From Deltaproteobacteria bacterium (GTDB lineage Bacteria > JAMCPX01), in contig JAMCPX010000008.1 in the NCBI GenBank assembly GCA_023382265.1, forward strand, positions 1 through 64,000: a stretch of 64,000 nt of DNA. The letters run 5' to 3'. How positions within the stretch are numbered: position 1 is the first letter of the stretch; every line of letters begins with the position of its first letter. The position numbers were made by a program, and so were the translations under genes. Below are positions 1-8,689 of the stretch, piece by piece. Under the pieces are notes generated by a model that saw nothing but the letters and a program-made list of their open reading frames with translations, searched no databases and had not been told where the DNA came from.

Positions 1-1
1 A

Positions 2-70
2 GCCGTAAATGTCTTAAACAGTTGTAAAGAACCAGAAGCGATCACAAAAGCGATCACACCTGAGTTATAA
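2..70 (+). CDS. 3' tail of an unidentified gene cut by the window edge
   Basis: Frame 2 stays open from the first base to a TAA at 68-70 and would encode the last 22 residues of a protein ending in AITKAITPEL. The other two plus-strand frames stop within 25 bases. It is too short to assign to a family, and a chance open stretch of this size is common, so this is only a possible C-terminus of the gene upstream. Confidence 0.3.
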   Translation, partial: AVNVLNSCKEPEAITKAITPEL

Positions 71-148
71 AGATGTGTAACATATTAAAAAATAAGGTAA
101 AAATGATGTCTGATGACGGGTTTTAAATCCGCACTTGTTCGTTTCCTG

Positions 149-163
149 TTTTTTCAAATGCAT
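149..163 (-). repeat. Copy of the dispersed ATGCATTTGAAAAA intergenic motif
   Basis: Read on the minus strand this is ATGCATTTGAAAAAA. The same core occurs at 34545-34562 and 56105-56122, with weaker copies at 7807-7825 and 60737-60750, all between genes. It lies about 75 bases upstream of the flavoprotein start. Confidence 0.45.
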
Positions 164-236
164 TGATTGTATCAATAAATTGATGGACACCATTTATTTA
201 ATAGTGTATAGAAAAAAAATAATTTCCGGAGGAAGG

Positions 237-2261
237 ATGAATAAAAAATATTTTGCTTCTTTGTTTTCACCGATAAAAATAAATAAGACAAAAATAAAAA
301 ACCGGATTGTTTTTCCTGCAATGCATCTCAACTACACACCCGACGGCTATATCACGGACCAAATGACCGCTTTTTTTGAAAGAAGGGCAAAAGGCGGCGT
401 TGGTTTGATAGTTATCGGTGGATGCACAATCGATAAGATCGGTGCGGGACCTTTTATGATCAGGCTTGATGCAGATACCTTTATACCGGGTTTAAAGGGA
501 TTTACGGATAAGATGCACAAGTATGACACGAAAGTTTTTGCGCAGCTCTATCACGCAGGCAGGTATGTTACTTCATGGATGATAGGGGGTGAGACGCCGG
601 TTTCAGCCTCTGAAGTTGCATCACGATTAACAGGGGAAACACCGAGGGCTTTAACGATAGATGAGATCAAGAGGATACAGCAGGCTTATGTGAGTGCATC
701 ACTGCGCGCTAAAAAAGCAGGCATCGACGGTATTGAAATCCTTGCCTCTGCGGGCTACCTCATCTGCCAGTTTCTCTCCCCTCTCACAAATCAAAGGACG
801 GATGAATACGGCGGTTCTATGGAAAACAGGATGCGGTTTGGCATTGAAGTGTATAGAAAAGTAAGAGACGCCGTAGGAAATGATTTTCCTGTTATATTCA
901 GATTATCGGGCAGTGATTTTGTTCACGGAAGCAATACGATCAATGAAACCGTTGAGTTCGCAAAGGTGCTGGACAAGGAAGGTGCAGATGCGTTCAATAT
1001 AACTGGAGGCTGGCACGAGACGCATGTACCGCAGCTTACCTTCTCTGTCCCTGAAGGTGCCTTCTCCTATCTATCAATGAAGGTTAAACAGGCTGTTCGT
1101 GCGCCCGTTATTGCATCAAACAGGATAAACAATCCTGAAGCCGCGGACAGGATAATAAACGATGCATGGGCAGACATGGTTATCATGGGCAGGGCACTGA
1201 TAGCTGATCCCGATTTCCCGAAAAAGGTAATTAACGGACATCTCGACAATATCAGATTTTGCATAGGCTGTAATCAGGGATGCTTTGACAATGTATTTAA
1301 CGGCATGCCTGTAACATGCCTGTTAAATCCGATAACAGGAAGAGAGCATGAGATAAAAATCGGTAAGGCAAAAAAATACAAAAAAATTGCTGTAATAGGT
1401 GCAGGGCCTGCCGGTCTCGAGGCCTCTTTAACACTTGCCTTAAGGGGTCATAAGGTGAAACTGTACGATAAAGAGCCGTGGATCGGCGGTCAGCTTAATC
1501 TTGCAAGTGCAGTACCCGATAAAGAGGAATTCGCCGGACCTCTCAATTATTATGCCTGGCAACTTGAGCAGGCTGATGTGGAGAGCCATCTTGGAAATTC
1601 TATCACAAAGTCTGACATCAAAAAGCTAAAGGCGGATGAAATCATTATAGCAACGGGCGCCCAGCCTGCTGTCCCCGATATTAAAGGTTTGAAGGACGGG
1701 CTTAAGAAAGGTTATGTTAAAACAGCATGGGAGGTCCTGTCAGAAGGATTTAACGGGGTAAGGGATAATGATGATATTGTTATACTTGGCGGCGGAGCGG
1801 TTGGATGTGATGCTGCACTTTTTTTAGCGGAGGGAGGGACCATGGATGCAAGGACAGCCAGATTCCTTCTTGAGAACGATGCAGAAGATCCATTGCTTGT
1901 TAAAGAGCTGCTGAAAAAATCGACAAGAAAAATAACCATAATCGAAATGATCGATAAGATAGGAAAAGATATCGGCAGGTCCACGAGATGGACAATCCTT
2001 CAGCAATTGAGAAGGAGAGGGATAAGAACGGCAACCTCTACAAAGGTTACAAGCATAGAACCTAATAAGGTGTATGCTGAGAAAGATGGAAAAGAAACCG
2101 TATTTGAGGCAGGTATGATTGTGCTTGCAGCAGGGGCCAGGCCAAATAATCCGTTTTCAGATTTGAAAGATAAAAGGATTCATGTTATTGGAGATGCACA
2201 TTCCGTTGGAAAGGCAATTGATGCAATAAGACAGGGATTTGATCTTGCACTTAAAATATAG
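237..2261 (+). CDS. NADH:flavin oxidoreductase / 2,4-dienoyl-CoA reductase-like flavoprotein
   Basis: This 674-residue protein has the architecture of bacterial FadH-type enzymes, which use FMN, a 4Fe-4S cluster, FAD and NAD(P)H to reduce activated C=C bonds. Residues 1 to about 345 form the old-yellow-enzyme barrel. A cluster motif follows, CIGCNQGC and a fourth Cys about 12 residues later. An FAD fold (VIGAGPAGLEASLTLALRG) and a nucleotide fold (VILGGGAVGCDAALFLAEGG) come next. Length matches the family (about 670). The reading frame is open further upstream to 135, but GGAGGAAGG just before the ATG at 237 and the family N-terminus fix the start there. It is 22 bases upstream of the next gene. 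The exact substrate (enoyl-CoA, enal or trimethylamine-like) cannot be told from sequence. Confidence 0.88.
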   Translation: MNKKYFASLFSPIKINKTKIKNRIVFPAMHLNYTPDGYITDQMTAFFERRAKGGVGLIVIGGCTIDKIGAGPFMIRLDADTFIPGLKGFTDKMHKYDTKVFAQLYHAGRYVTSWMIGGETPVSASEVASRLTGETPRALTIDEIKRIQQAYVSASLRAKKAGIDGIEILASAGYLICQFLSPLTNQRTDEYGGSMENRMRFGIEVYRKVRDAVGNDFPVIFRLSGSDFVHGSNTINETVEFAKVLDKEGADAFNITGGWHETHVPQLTFSVPEGAFSYLSMKVKQAVRAPVIASNRINNPEAADRIINDAWADMVIMGRALIADPDFPKKVINGHLDNIRFCIGCNQGCFDNVFNGMPVTCLLNPITGREHEIKIGKAKKYKKIAVIGAGPAGLEASLTLALRGHKVKLYDKEPWIGGQLNLASAVPDKEEFAGPLNYYAWQLEQADVESHLGNSITKSDIKKLKADEIIIATGAQPAVPDIKGLKDGLKKGYVKTAWEVLSEGFNGVRDNDDIVILGGGAVGCDAALFLAEGGTMDARTARFLLENDAEDPLLVKELLKKSTRKITIIEMIDKIGKDIGRSTRWTILQQLRRRGIRTATSTKVTSIEPNKVYAEKDGKETVFEAGMIVLAAGARPNNPFSDLKDKRIHVIGDAHSVGKAIDAIRQGFDLALKI

Positions 2262-2283
2262 TTATTAAAAAGAGGAGAAGTAT

Positions 2284-5200
2284 ATGAAGAGATTTCTAAT
2301 AGCACTTTCGTTAGCTCTGGTTATGGGAAGTTTTATAGCTGTAGTAGCATGGTCTCAGGGAGGAAACCCGCAATGGCCTGGTACAATAGGTGTGCCGCCA
2401 GCAAAAGACATTAACAGCTCTGACTGGGTTCCTTATCTTCCATGGGATCCAAGTTATGCACAGGCAGAACCGGGATTTAAATATTATAACTCAAGTGCAG
2501 GTGTAGGTGATGAGGATTGGAATTACTTTAGTTTCAGGCCATATCTCGCAACATCATCAAATCTTAACACACCGGAACAGTTTTACGGCGTAAGCGGGTT
2601 TAGCGCTGATAAGGCATGGCAATACTCAACAGGTAATCCGCATATTTTTATAGCTGTACTTGATTGCGGCATAAAATGGAATGATAAAGAGCTGCAGGAT
2701 AAGTTTCATCTTAATTATAGGGAATTACCGCCTCCTTATAATCCTACTCTTATACCAAGTAATGGTGGTTTCATAACCGGATGTGTCTGTACGACTGCTA
2801 ATGGAACAACAACCACCTCCTTAACTGCACTCACATCCTGTGTTTCCAACAACGGCCATTATAATTGGTCATGCTATGACTGGAATAAGGACGGCGCTTT
2901 CAATATAGCTGATTACGATGCATCACAGGGTGGTGCCGGATACGCATGGTTTACCGATCCTTTATATCCAACCGGTAAAGAAATACAAATAACTGATCAG
3001 AACGGCAACAATTTTATAGACCCCGAGGATTTAATTATACTCTTCGGCCAGGACGGGGTTGATGAGGATCATGATGGCTATGCAAGGGATATATGCGGTT
3101 GGAACTTCAGGGATAATAACAATGATCCATGGGATCTAAACGGTTATGGTCACGGAACAGGAGAGGCAGAGGATTCAACAGCACCGGGCAATGATACGCA
3201 AGTAGGCAGCCCAGGTGTATGCCCGCAATGTCAGGTTATGCCTGTAAGGGTAGGAGACAGCTTTGTTGCTGACGGAAACCATTTTGCAGAAGGCGTATTG
3301 TTTGCAGTGGACAGCGGTGCATCTGTAATCCAAGAAGCACTCGGAACCATCGATATGCCGGCTTTTGCACAAGAGGCAATGGATTATGCTTACGATCATA
3401 ATGTTCCTATTATTGCGTCGGCAGCAGATGAGGATAGTATGCATCATAATTATCCTGCCAGCGGCAACCATACAATCATGGTTCATGCCATAGCAACCAA
3501 CAACCTTGGTGCAGCATCGAACCAGCCAATAACAACATTTCTTGCATTCAATAACTGTACTAACTATGGGGCACACCTTGTTTTATCGGTTCCAGGCGAC
3601 TCGTGTTCATCCGAGGCAACCGGTAAATCATCGGGCATGAGCGGGATACTTGAGTCCATGGCTTTTACAGAGGGCATCCAGCTGACCGCAAATGATATTA
3701 AGCAGATACTCACTTTAACAGCAGATGATATTAATATACCAAACTCAGTACCGGGCTCAACAAACTATGACCCTACCCTTTATGAATCTCTGCCCGGATG
3801 GGATCAATACTTTGGCTACGGGAGAAGTAACCTTTATAAGGCGGTATTATCGGTTACGACCACAGCAATCCCGCCTGACGTTGACATTACATACCCGAGA
3901 TGGTTCCAGACTGTAGATCCCGTTACTTCCTCAACATTAAATGTATATGGAACAGTAAGCGCGAGATGGGCAAGCTCTTATGATTATGAAGTGCAGTATG
4001 GAATAGGTGTTACGCCGGCAACATTTGTTACAGCATGCCAGCAGTCTGGCTTAACCGTCACAAAGAGCGGGCTGCTGTGTTCTATAAATTTATCAGGTAT
4101 TTCCATATATAAGGGTGTGATAAATAAGGTAGAAACATGGACGGAAGGCGGTGCTAATGACTACGCACTTACAATAAGGGTCAGGGTTTTCGATAACAGT
4201 CATAAAAATGTATATGAGTTACCAACAAGCGACGCTCAGAACAGGCTTTACGGCGAGGACAGAAGACAGATTTTTGTTCATCACGATCCGGATCTTTTCC
4301 CAAACTATCCGATATACATCGGCTCTTCCATGGAATCTTCACCGGTGCTTGTTGATCTTTACGGTACCGGCAAGGATGTGCTTTTGGTAGGCGGCTCTGA
4401 TGGAAAGGTATACGGGTTTGATGATAACGGAAATCCGTTACCGGGCTTCCCTCTGTCAACCGATGTACTTGATGTGTTTAATCCATCCAATCCGGCCAAT
4501 ACGATAAATCATTTAAACTCTCCTGCTTACGCAGGCGGTACAATCACCCCGGCATCTCCGGCGATTTTGGCAACCATTGCGGTCGGAGATCTGCTCGGCA
4601 ACGGCATAACGGATATTGTAGCAGCTACAATGGATGGACATGTATATGCCTGGGATTATCACGGCAACAGGCTGCCCGGCTTCCCTGTTCATATAAACTA
4701 TGCTTATTCGGATCTTGTAAATCCTCCGAATACCAATACATTAACTACAAATGTTTTGCAGTCATTAAACTGCTTAAGCTCTGATCCAAAATGCGAACCA
4801 AATCCAAAAATGGATATACCGGATCATGCTATATTTGCATCTCCGGTACTGTACCCATTAAGCGGCAAGGGGCTTGATATTATTGTTGCGGCACAGGATC
4901 AGCACATCTATATATGGGACGGCACAGGCGCGCTCATCTCGGATTTCGCTGTTTATGATCCCGACCCCTCTCATTATAGACAGTATACAAGGATATTATC
5001 TACACCGGCAGTCGGGGACATTCTCGGGAATGGGAAGGTTCAGATAGCGGTAGGAACAAACGAACTCTACAATATGGGTGGAAGGGCTTATGTCTTAAAC
5101 CTTGACGGTACCATTGCAGCCGGTTGGCCGCAGGCACTATACGGTCCTCAATCAGACATATTACCGTATGTAGGTGTTGGTATTCCTGATTCCCCTGTTG

Positions 5201-6024
5201 TATTTAAAGATGGAACAGCACCTGGGCTGAAAGTTGCCTTTAACGTGATCTCCGGCGACCCTGTTATATTTAATCCGGACGGAACGGTTTTTCAAAACGT
5301 CGGTGGAAAAAAGTTCCCCTCAGATGTTATAACAAAAGAGACAGGGGAATTAACACTTTTATCAAATATGTCCGTAGGCTCTTTACTCGGTACAGGCGAT
5401 ATTAACATAGTTTATGGTGCGGTAGGACTGAATGTCCTTAATATGGCTGCATTCGGAGGCTTACGCGAACCGTTTGATCATCTTGTAGCTGCATGGAGTG
5501 TTGATAATGATGGTTATGTTGATCACTTCCCGATGCCTATAGAAGACTGGCAGATGTTTAATGACCCTATTATTGCCGATATATCGGGTAATGGTATGCC
5601 GGATATTATAGAAGGCAGCGCAGGTTATCAGTTATGGGCATGGGATGCAAATGGAGATATACCTCAGGGCTGGCCCAAGTTTACGGGCGGCTGGATGCTT
5701 GCATCGGCAGCAGTTGGAGACGTACAGGGCAATGGGTACCTCGCTGTTGCAGCGGCAACCAGGGAAGGTAACCTATATCTGTGGAAAACAAAAGGTCCTG
5801 CAAATGATGTACAGTGGCCCAAGTTCCATCATGATCTATGGAATACGGGTAATTATGAGACCGCCCTGCCTTCACAGCATGGCCCTGCTTCAAGTTCAAG
5901 TTCGGGCTGCTCTTGTAACACAACAAGTAAGACGTCAGGGACAGATGCGATGTTGGCGTTTCTCATTGCCTTGATGCCGCTTGCTTTTGTGCTTGTTATG
6001 AAAAAGAGAAAGGCAATCCATTAA
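2284..6024 (+). CDS. Large secreted subtilisin-like (S8) protein with propeller repeats and C-terminal anchor
   Basis: 1246 residues. An N-terminal signal peptide (residues 1 to about 24) leads to an S8-like domain of about 100-520: Asp in FIAVLDCGI (about 127), His in NGYGHGTG (about 290), and the Ser region GKSSGMSG (about 447-454). The usual GTSMAAP is altered, and the normal oxyanion Asn region reads ASAADEDSMHHNYPAS. Calcium-type loops (DWNKDGAFNIADYD, DQNGNNFIDPEDL) interrupt the domain. From about 680 to 1190, FG-GAP/VCBS-like blades recur (VGDLLGNGITDIVAA, VGDILGNGKVQIAVG, ADISGNGMPDIIEG). The tail has a Ser run, GCSC, a hydrophobic helix and KKRK, like a C-terminal sorting signal. 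AGAGGAG precedes the ATG. It is probably an exported, surface-held protein; protease activity is uncertain. Confidence 0.82.
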   Translation: MKRFLIALSLALVMGSFIAVVAWSQGGNPQWPGTIGVPPAKDINSSDWVPYLPWDPSYAQAEPGFKYYNSSAGVGDEDWNYFSFRPYLATSSNLNTPEQFYGVSGFSADKAWQYSTGNPHIFIAVLDCGIKWNDKELQDKFHLNYRELPPPYNPTLIPSNGGFITGCVCTTANGTTTTSLTALTSCVSNNGHYNWSCYDWNKDGAFNIADYDASQGGAGYAWFTDPLYPTGKEIQITDQNGNNFIDPEDLIILFGQDGVDEDHDGYARDICGWNFRDNNNDPWDLNGYGHGTGEAEDSTAPGNDTQVGSPGVCPQCQVMPVRVGDSFVADGNHFAEGVLFAVDSGASVIQEALGTIDMPAFAQEAMDYAYDHNVPIIASAADEDSMHHNYPASGNHTIMVHAIATNNLGAASNQPITTFLAFNNCTNYGAHLVLSVPGDSCSSEATGKSSGMSGILESMAFTEGIQLTANDIKQILTLTADDINIPNSVPGSTNYDPTLYESLPGWDQYFGYGRSNLYKAVLSVTTTAIPPDVDITYPRWFQTVDPVTSSTLNVYGTVSARWASSYDYEVQYGIGVTPATFVTACQQSGLTVTKSGLLCSINLSGISIYKGVINKVETWTEGGANDYALTIRVRVFDNSHKNVYELPTSDAQNRLYGEDRRQIFVHHDPDLFPNYPIYIGSSMESSPVLVDLYGTGKDVLLVGGSDGKVYGFDDNGNPLPGFPLSTDVLDVFNPSNPANTINHLNSPAYAGGTITPASPAILATIAVGDLLGNGITDIVAATMDGHVYAWDYHGNRLPGFPVHINYAYSDLVNPPNTNTLTTNVLQSLNCLSSDPKCEPNPKMDIPDHAIFASPVLYPLSGKGLDIIVAAQDQHIYIWDGTGALISDFAVYDPDPSHYRQYTRILSTPAVGDILGNGKVQIAVGTNELYNMGGRAYVLNLDGTIAAGWPQALYGPQSDILPYVGVGIPDSPVVFKDGTAPGLKVAFNVISGDPVIFNPDGTVFQNVGGKKFPSDVITKETGELTLLSNMSVGSLLGTGDINIVYGAVGLNVLNMAAFGGLREPFDHLVAAWSVDNDGYVDHFPMPIEDWQMFNDPIIADISGNGMPDIIEGSAGYQLWAWDANGDIPQGWPKFTGGWMLASAAVGDVQGNGYLAVAAATREGNLYLWKTKGPANDVQWPKFHHDLWNTGNYETALPSQHGPASSSSSGCSCNTTSKTSGTDAMLAFLIALMPLAFVLVMKKRKAIH

Positions 6025-7353
6025 GTGAATAAGGGGACAGGCTTTTTATTTTTTGTTTTTTTGTTTTATGTAGCAATAAGGCTTGTCCCCTTTTTTTTTG
6101 TTTTTGATCACACAAACAGGTTCTTTCAATTTGATTCGTACGACTATAACGAACTTGGTCAAAACATAGCTTTACACGGTTATTATGTACCAAAACCGGT
6201 AGAGCCCGGTTTAAGAAGGTCTCCGGGATACCCGGTTTACCTTGCGATAATATACAGGCTTTTTGGTGTTAATCCTGCTATTGCATTGTTTTTTCAGATT
6301 ATCTTATCCGGTTTTATACCCATTTTTTTGTATTTGAATGCGAGGTTGCTCTTTTCCAAGAGCATAGGAGCGATTGCCTCGGTCATATCCATCTTTGAAC
6401 CTGTAAGCATTATCTATTCAAACATGTTATTGGCAGAAACGCTGTTTGTCTTGTTCCTGCTGATGAGTACCTATTTTTTTATCAGGTCGTTAAAATCATA
6501 CAATCTAACGTTTATTGCAATTTCATCCATGTGCGCTGTCATAACTGCCTATTTGAGAGCCATTGATATGTACATAATATTTGTTTTTGCATTTCTGTAT
6601 TTAATTAATCAACACCTAACCCTGGGTGAACGGATAAAGAGCATGGGGTTTTTTATTATAATATTCATAGCACTCATAATTCCATGGTTTGTAAGAAATT
6701 ATGAGGTGTACGGGTATAAGGGCTTCTGTTCAATTCAGGATACCAATCTTTATAACTATAGAGCTGCCGGCGTTGTTTCCGAGATTCAGGGTATATCATT
6801 AAAAGATGCACAGTCACAACTTGAAAAAGAAGTACCCGAGGGGCTTTCTCTTGCACAAACCTATCAGTTCTACAGGGATCATGCTTTGCGGATTATTCTG
6901 CATCATCCTTATGCTTATCTTGTTGTAATGCTTAAGGGCAGCATAAATATGTTGCTATCACCCGAACGTTACACGCTGTTCAAACTGTCCGGAATAAAGC
7001 CGCGGCTACTCAATTTTATGTGGCAGGGGCATAGCATGACGAAGGCTTTAAAAATGATACTGGCAGATCCGCCCTTAATAGTTGCTATGATAAGCTATCA
7101 GATTATGTTTAACGGACTTTTACTGCTGTTTGTGTTTATAGGCATTATAGTGCTTGCAGGTGAAGGATATTATAAAGAACTCCTTTTCTTGCTTACGATT
7201 ATGTCATATTTTGTTGTATTATCCGCAGGCCCCGAGGCAGAGCCAAGATTCAGACTAACCACACTACCCTATGAAATTATTACCGCTTCTGTAGCAATAG
7301 CATCCATGTATGGCAGCTTTTCAAGAAGGCACTATAAAAAGACCCTGAAGTAA
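6025..7353 (+). CDS. GT-C fold membrane glycosyltransferase (GT39/PMT-like)
   Basis: 442 residues, mostly hydrophobic, with about 10-12 predicted membrane segments. DSYDYNELGQNIA after the first helix and RSPGYPVYLAIIY shortly after are the acidic loop and following motif typical of ArnT/PMT-like enzymes, which move a sugar from a polyprenyl-phosphate carrier to a periplasmic acceptor. It starts with GTG immediately after the stop of the large S8 gene, with a weak GAGAAAGG upstream, so the two are probably cotranscribed. The acceptor could be that exported protein or an envelope glycan; this is inference. The first 23 codons lie within an imperfect 15-bp inverted repeat, so the start is less certain than the rest. 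Confidence 0.75.
   Translation: MNKGTGFLFFVFLFYVAIRLVPFFFVFDHTNRFFQFDSYDYNELGQNIALHGYYVPKPVEPGLRRSPGYPVYLAIIYRLFGVNPAIALFFQIILSGFIPIFLYLNARLLFSKSIGAIASVISIFEPVSIIYSNMLLAETLFVLFLLMSTYFFIRSLKSYNLTFIAISSMCAVITAYLRAIDMYIIFVFAFLYLINQHLTLGERIKSMGFFIIIFIALIIPWFVRNYEVYGYKGFCSIQDTNLYNYRAAGVVSEIQGISLKDAQSQLEKEVPEGLSLAQTYQFYRDHALRIILHHPYAYLVVMLKGSINMLLSPERYTLFKLSGIKPRLLNFMWQGHSMTKALKMILADPPLIVAMISYQIMFNGLLLLFVFIGIIVLAGEGYYKELLFLLTIMSYFVVLSAGPEAEPRFRLTTLPYEIITASVAIASMYGSFSRRHYKKTLK
6031..6092. repeat. REP-like long hairpin (GGGGACAGGC / GCTTGTCCCC)
   Basis: Arms 6031-6045 and 6078-6092 pair over 15 bases with two G-T wobbles, and a run of nine T follows (6091-6099). The loop is over 30 bases, long for an intrinsic terminator. 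GGGGACAG-type arms are familiar, from memory, as dispersed palindromes in deltaproteobacterial genomes. The element overlaps the 5' end of the glycosyltransferase gene. Confidence 0.55.
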
Positions 7354-7372
7354 TCTCCCAAATAGGCTGTCA

Positions 7373-7486
7373 TCAGACTTTTCCAGAGCTTAACGTGATT
7401 TGGTACGCTGAAGTGCAGGAGTTCATGGTTATCCCACTTACGCTTTTTGGATTATAGCATTTGATAAAATCTTTAAGGTCATCATA
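7373..7486 (-). pseudogene. Fragment possibly from a type I methylase subunit (hsdM)
   Basis: Just beyond the broken hsdR fragment, the minus strand reads YDDLKDFIKCYNPK and then goes out of register. From memory, type I M subunits have a similar xFxxCYxP stretch near their C-terminus. The frame ends in TGA at 7375-7373 and there is no start. It is a tentative assignment resting on one short motif and on the neighbouring restriction fragments. Confidence 0.3.
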
Positions 7487-7633
7487 CTATAAGGCATTTC
7501 CGCAGGCCGTTGGGAAAAAGTATGATATCAGGGCGCCTGCTGCTATCTCAGTCCCAAATTTAATTCCATATCCAAGTTCTCTTAACCAATCCAGAGCAGC
7601 CTGTTTTACCGTTGATTCAGCAACCGCACTCAC
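7487..7633 (-). pseudogene. N-terminal relic of a type I restriction subunit (hsdR)
   Basis: The minus strand starts with GTG and reads VSAVAESTVKQAALDWLREL then GYGIKFGTEIAAGALIS. This is the characteristic N-terminus of type I restriction endonuclease R subunits (AxxEStVEqAALdWLxxLGY...G.dIApG). After about 36 residues the similarity ends in unrelated sequence and a TAG at 7489-7487. Full R subunits are about 800-1100 residues, so only the first few percent remains. Its GTG overlaps the stop of the upstream fragment as GTGA, the translational coupling expected in an intact hsdS-hsdR pair. Confidence 0.6.
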
Positions 7634-7740
7634 TGATACTTCCTTGCCTCTGTGCGCTTTTTATACAGCCGCTCTGTAAATCCGACTTCCAGCTCAAAGG
7701 CTTTCGCCTGGGCGTCAAGCTGGCGGTCCAGCAAATAACA
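7630..7740 (-). pseudogene. C-terminal relic of the gene upstream of hsdR, presumably hsdS
   Basis: The minus strand from about 7740 reads YLLDRQLDAQAKAFELEVGF then TERLYKKRTEARKYQ, ending in TGA at 7632-7630. The charged helical tail and its GTGA overlap with the hsdR start point to the last gene before hsdR in a type I restriction operon, normally the specificity subunit. No start codon or target-recognition domain survives. The remaining bases of the 7354-7905 gap hold only a hairpin and probable parA promoter sequence. Confidence 0.45.
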
Positions 7741-7798
7741 GCACATTTTTTGACAATTTTACACTTATTGTATGATATACTCAATGTCGTATTTTCTG

Positions 7799-7852
7799 AT
7801 CAACCCAAATAAGCATTTGAAAAGATACTGCATTATTGGGTTGATAATGCTT
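7799..7852. promoter_or_regulatory. Inverted repeat upstream of parAB
   Basis: ATCAACCCAA (7799-7808) pairs perfectly with TTGGGTTGAT (7836-7845). An overlapping alternative pairs AAGCATT (7811-7817) with AATGCTT (7846-7852). It sits about 55 bases upstream of the parA ATG, before a TTGACA at 7868. It also contains a variant of the dispersed GCATTTGAAAA motif. It could be an operator, an mRNA structure or part of a repeat; nothing here decides. Confidence 0.35.
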
Positions 7853-7905
7853 ACACCCTCACTAAAATTGACATATTCGGCATGTTCTGTTTAAACATAA
7901 TATAA

Positions 7906-8688
7906 ATGGGCAAAATAATCTCTATTGCAAATCAAAAGGGCGGTGTAGGAAAAACTACAACGGCGGTAAACTTATCTGCAAGTATTGCTGCTGCAGAAAA
8001 GAAGGTCCTCCTTATAGATTTTGATCCGCAGGCAAATGCGACAAGCGGGCTAAGCATTGATAAAGCAGGTCTTGATAAGACCATATACGATGTGATCATA
8101 GGTAAAGACAAATTAAAAAATATCATAAAAAAAACAGAGCTTGAATATCTTTACATCGCACCGTCCAATCAAAATCTTATTGGTGCAGAGCTTGAGCTTA
8201 TAAACATAATCTCACGTGAAACGAGGCTCAAAAATGCCATTAAAGATTTAAGCGATGAATATGATTATGTCATAATAGACTGCCCGCCTTCACTCGGACT
8301 GCTGACGATCAATGCTTTGACTGCTTCTGACAGCATTATCATACCGCTTCAATGCGAGTACTATGCAATGGAAGGGCTTGGTCAGCTTATGAACACGGTA
8401 GAGCTTATTACAGAGAACATAAACAATACTTTAAAAATAGAAGGTATTTTGTTGACTATGTTTGATCCAAGGAATAATCTGTCCTATCAGGTAAAGGATG
8501 AGATTGATGAACACTTTGCTTCTTTAAGATTTAAAACAATAATACCAAGAAGTGTAAGGCTCAGTGAAGCCCCGAGTTTCGGCAAGCCTATTATACTTTA
8601 CGATATCACATCAAAGGGCGCAAAAAGTTATATCGATATGGCAAAAGAGCTGCTTCAAAAACATAACAGTAAAGGTTTAAAGGTGTAA
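7906..8688 (+). CDS. parA: Chromosome partitioning ATPase ParA (Soj)
   Basis: 260 residues of the cytosolic ParA/Soj family, which binds DNA with ATP and moves ParB-parS complexes during chromosome segregation. The deviant Walker A KGGVGKTTTAVNLSASIA lies at residues 11-28, Walker A' LLIDFDPQANAT follows at about 40, and Walker B VIIDCPPSLGLLTINAL at about 121. There is no N-terminal helix-turn-helix, as expected for the chromosomal rather than the plasmid P1 type. It is followed after one base by parB. TTGACA at 7868-7873 is a possible -35 box, but the -10 is poor. A parS-like site lies inside this gene at 8208-8223. Confidence 0.96.
   Translation: MGKIISIANQKGGVGKTTTAVNLSASIAAAEKKVLLIDFDPQANATSGLSIDKAGLDKTIYDVIIGKDKLKNIIKKTELEYLYIAPSNQNLIGAELELINIISRETRLKNAIKDLSDEYDYVIIDCPPSLGLLTINALTASDSIIIPLQCEYYAMEGLGQLMNTVELITENINNTLKIEGILLTMFDPRNNLSYQVKDEIDEHFASLRFKTIIPRSVRLSEAPSFGKPIILYDITSKGAKSYIDMAKELLQKHNSKGLKV
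8208..8223. other. Candidate parS centromere site inside parA
   Basis: The 16 bases AATCTCACGTGAAACG match the widely conserved parS palindrome TGTTTCACGTGAAACA at 12 of 16 positions, including the whole CACGTGAAAC core. Chromosomal parS sites often lie in or near parAB. The left half is degenerate, so binding could be weak or the match could be chance. Confidence 0.4.
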
Positions 8689-8689
8689 T

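Noticed and set aside
3175-3576. 133-codon minus-strand open frame inside the S8 gene
   Set aside because: Cys-rich, low-complexity translation with no start signal; the plus frame is clearly coding.
6031-6099. Simple intrinsic terminator between the S8 and glycosyltransferase genes
   Set aside because: The loop is over 30 bases and the structure overlaps coding sequence of the next gene, so it is listed as a repeat instead.
7461-7812. Two plus-strand open frames of 72 and 66 codons before parA
   Set aside because: They lie opposite the minus-strand HsdR and HsdS relics, which explain the sequence better.
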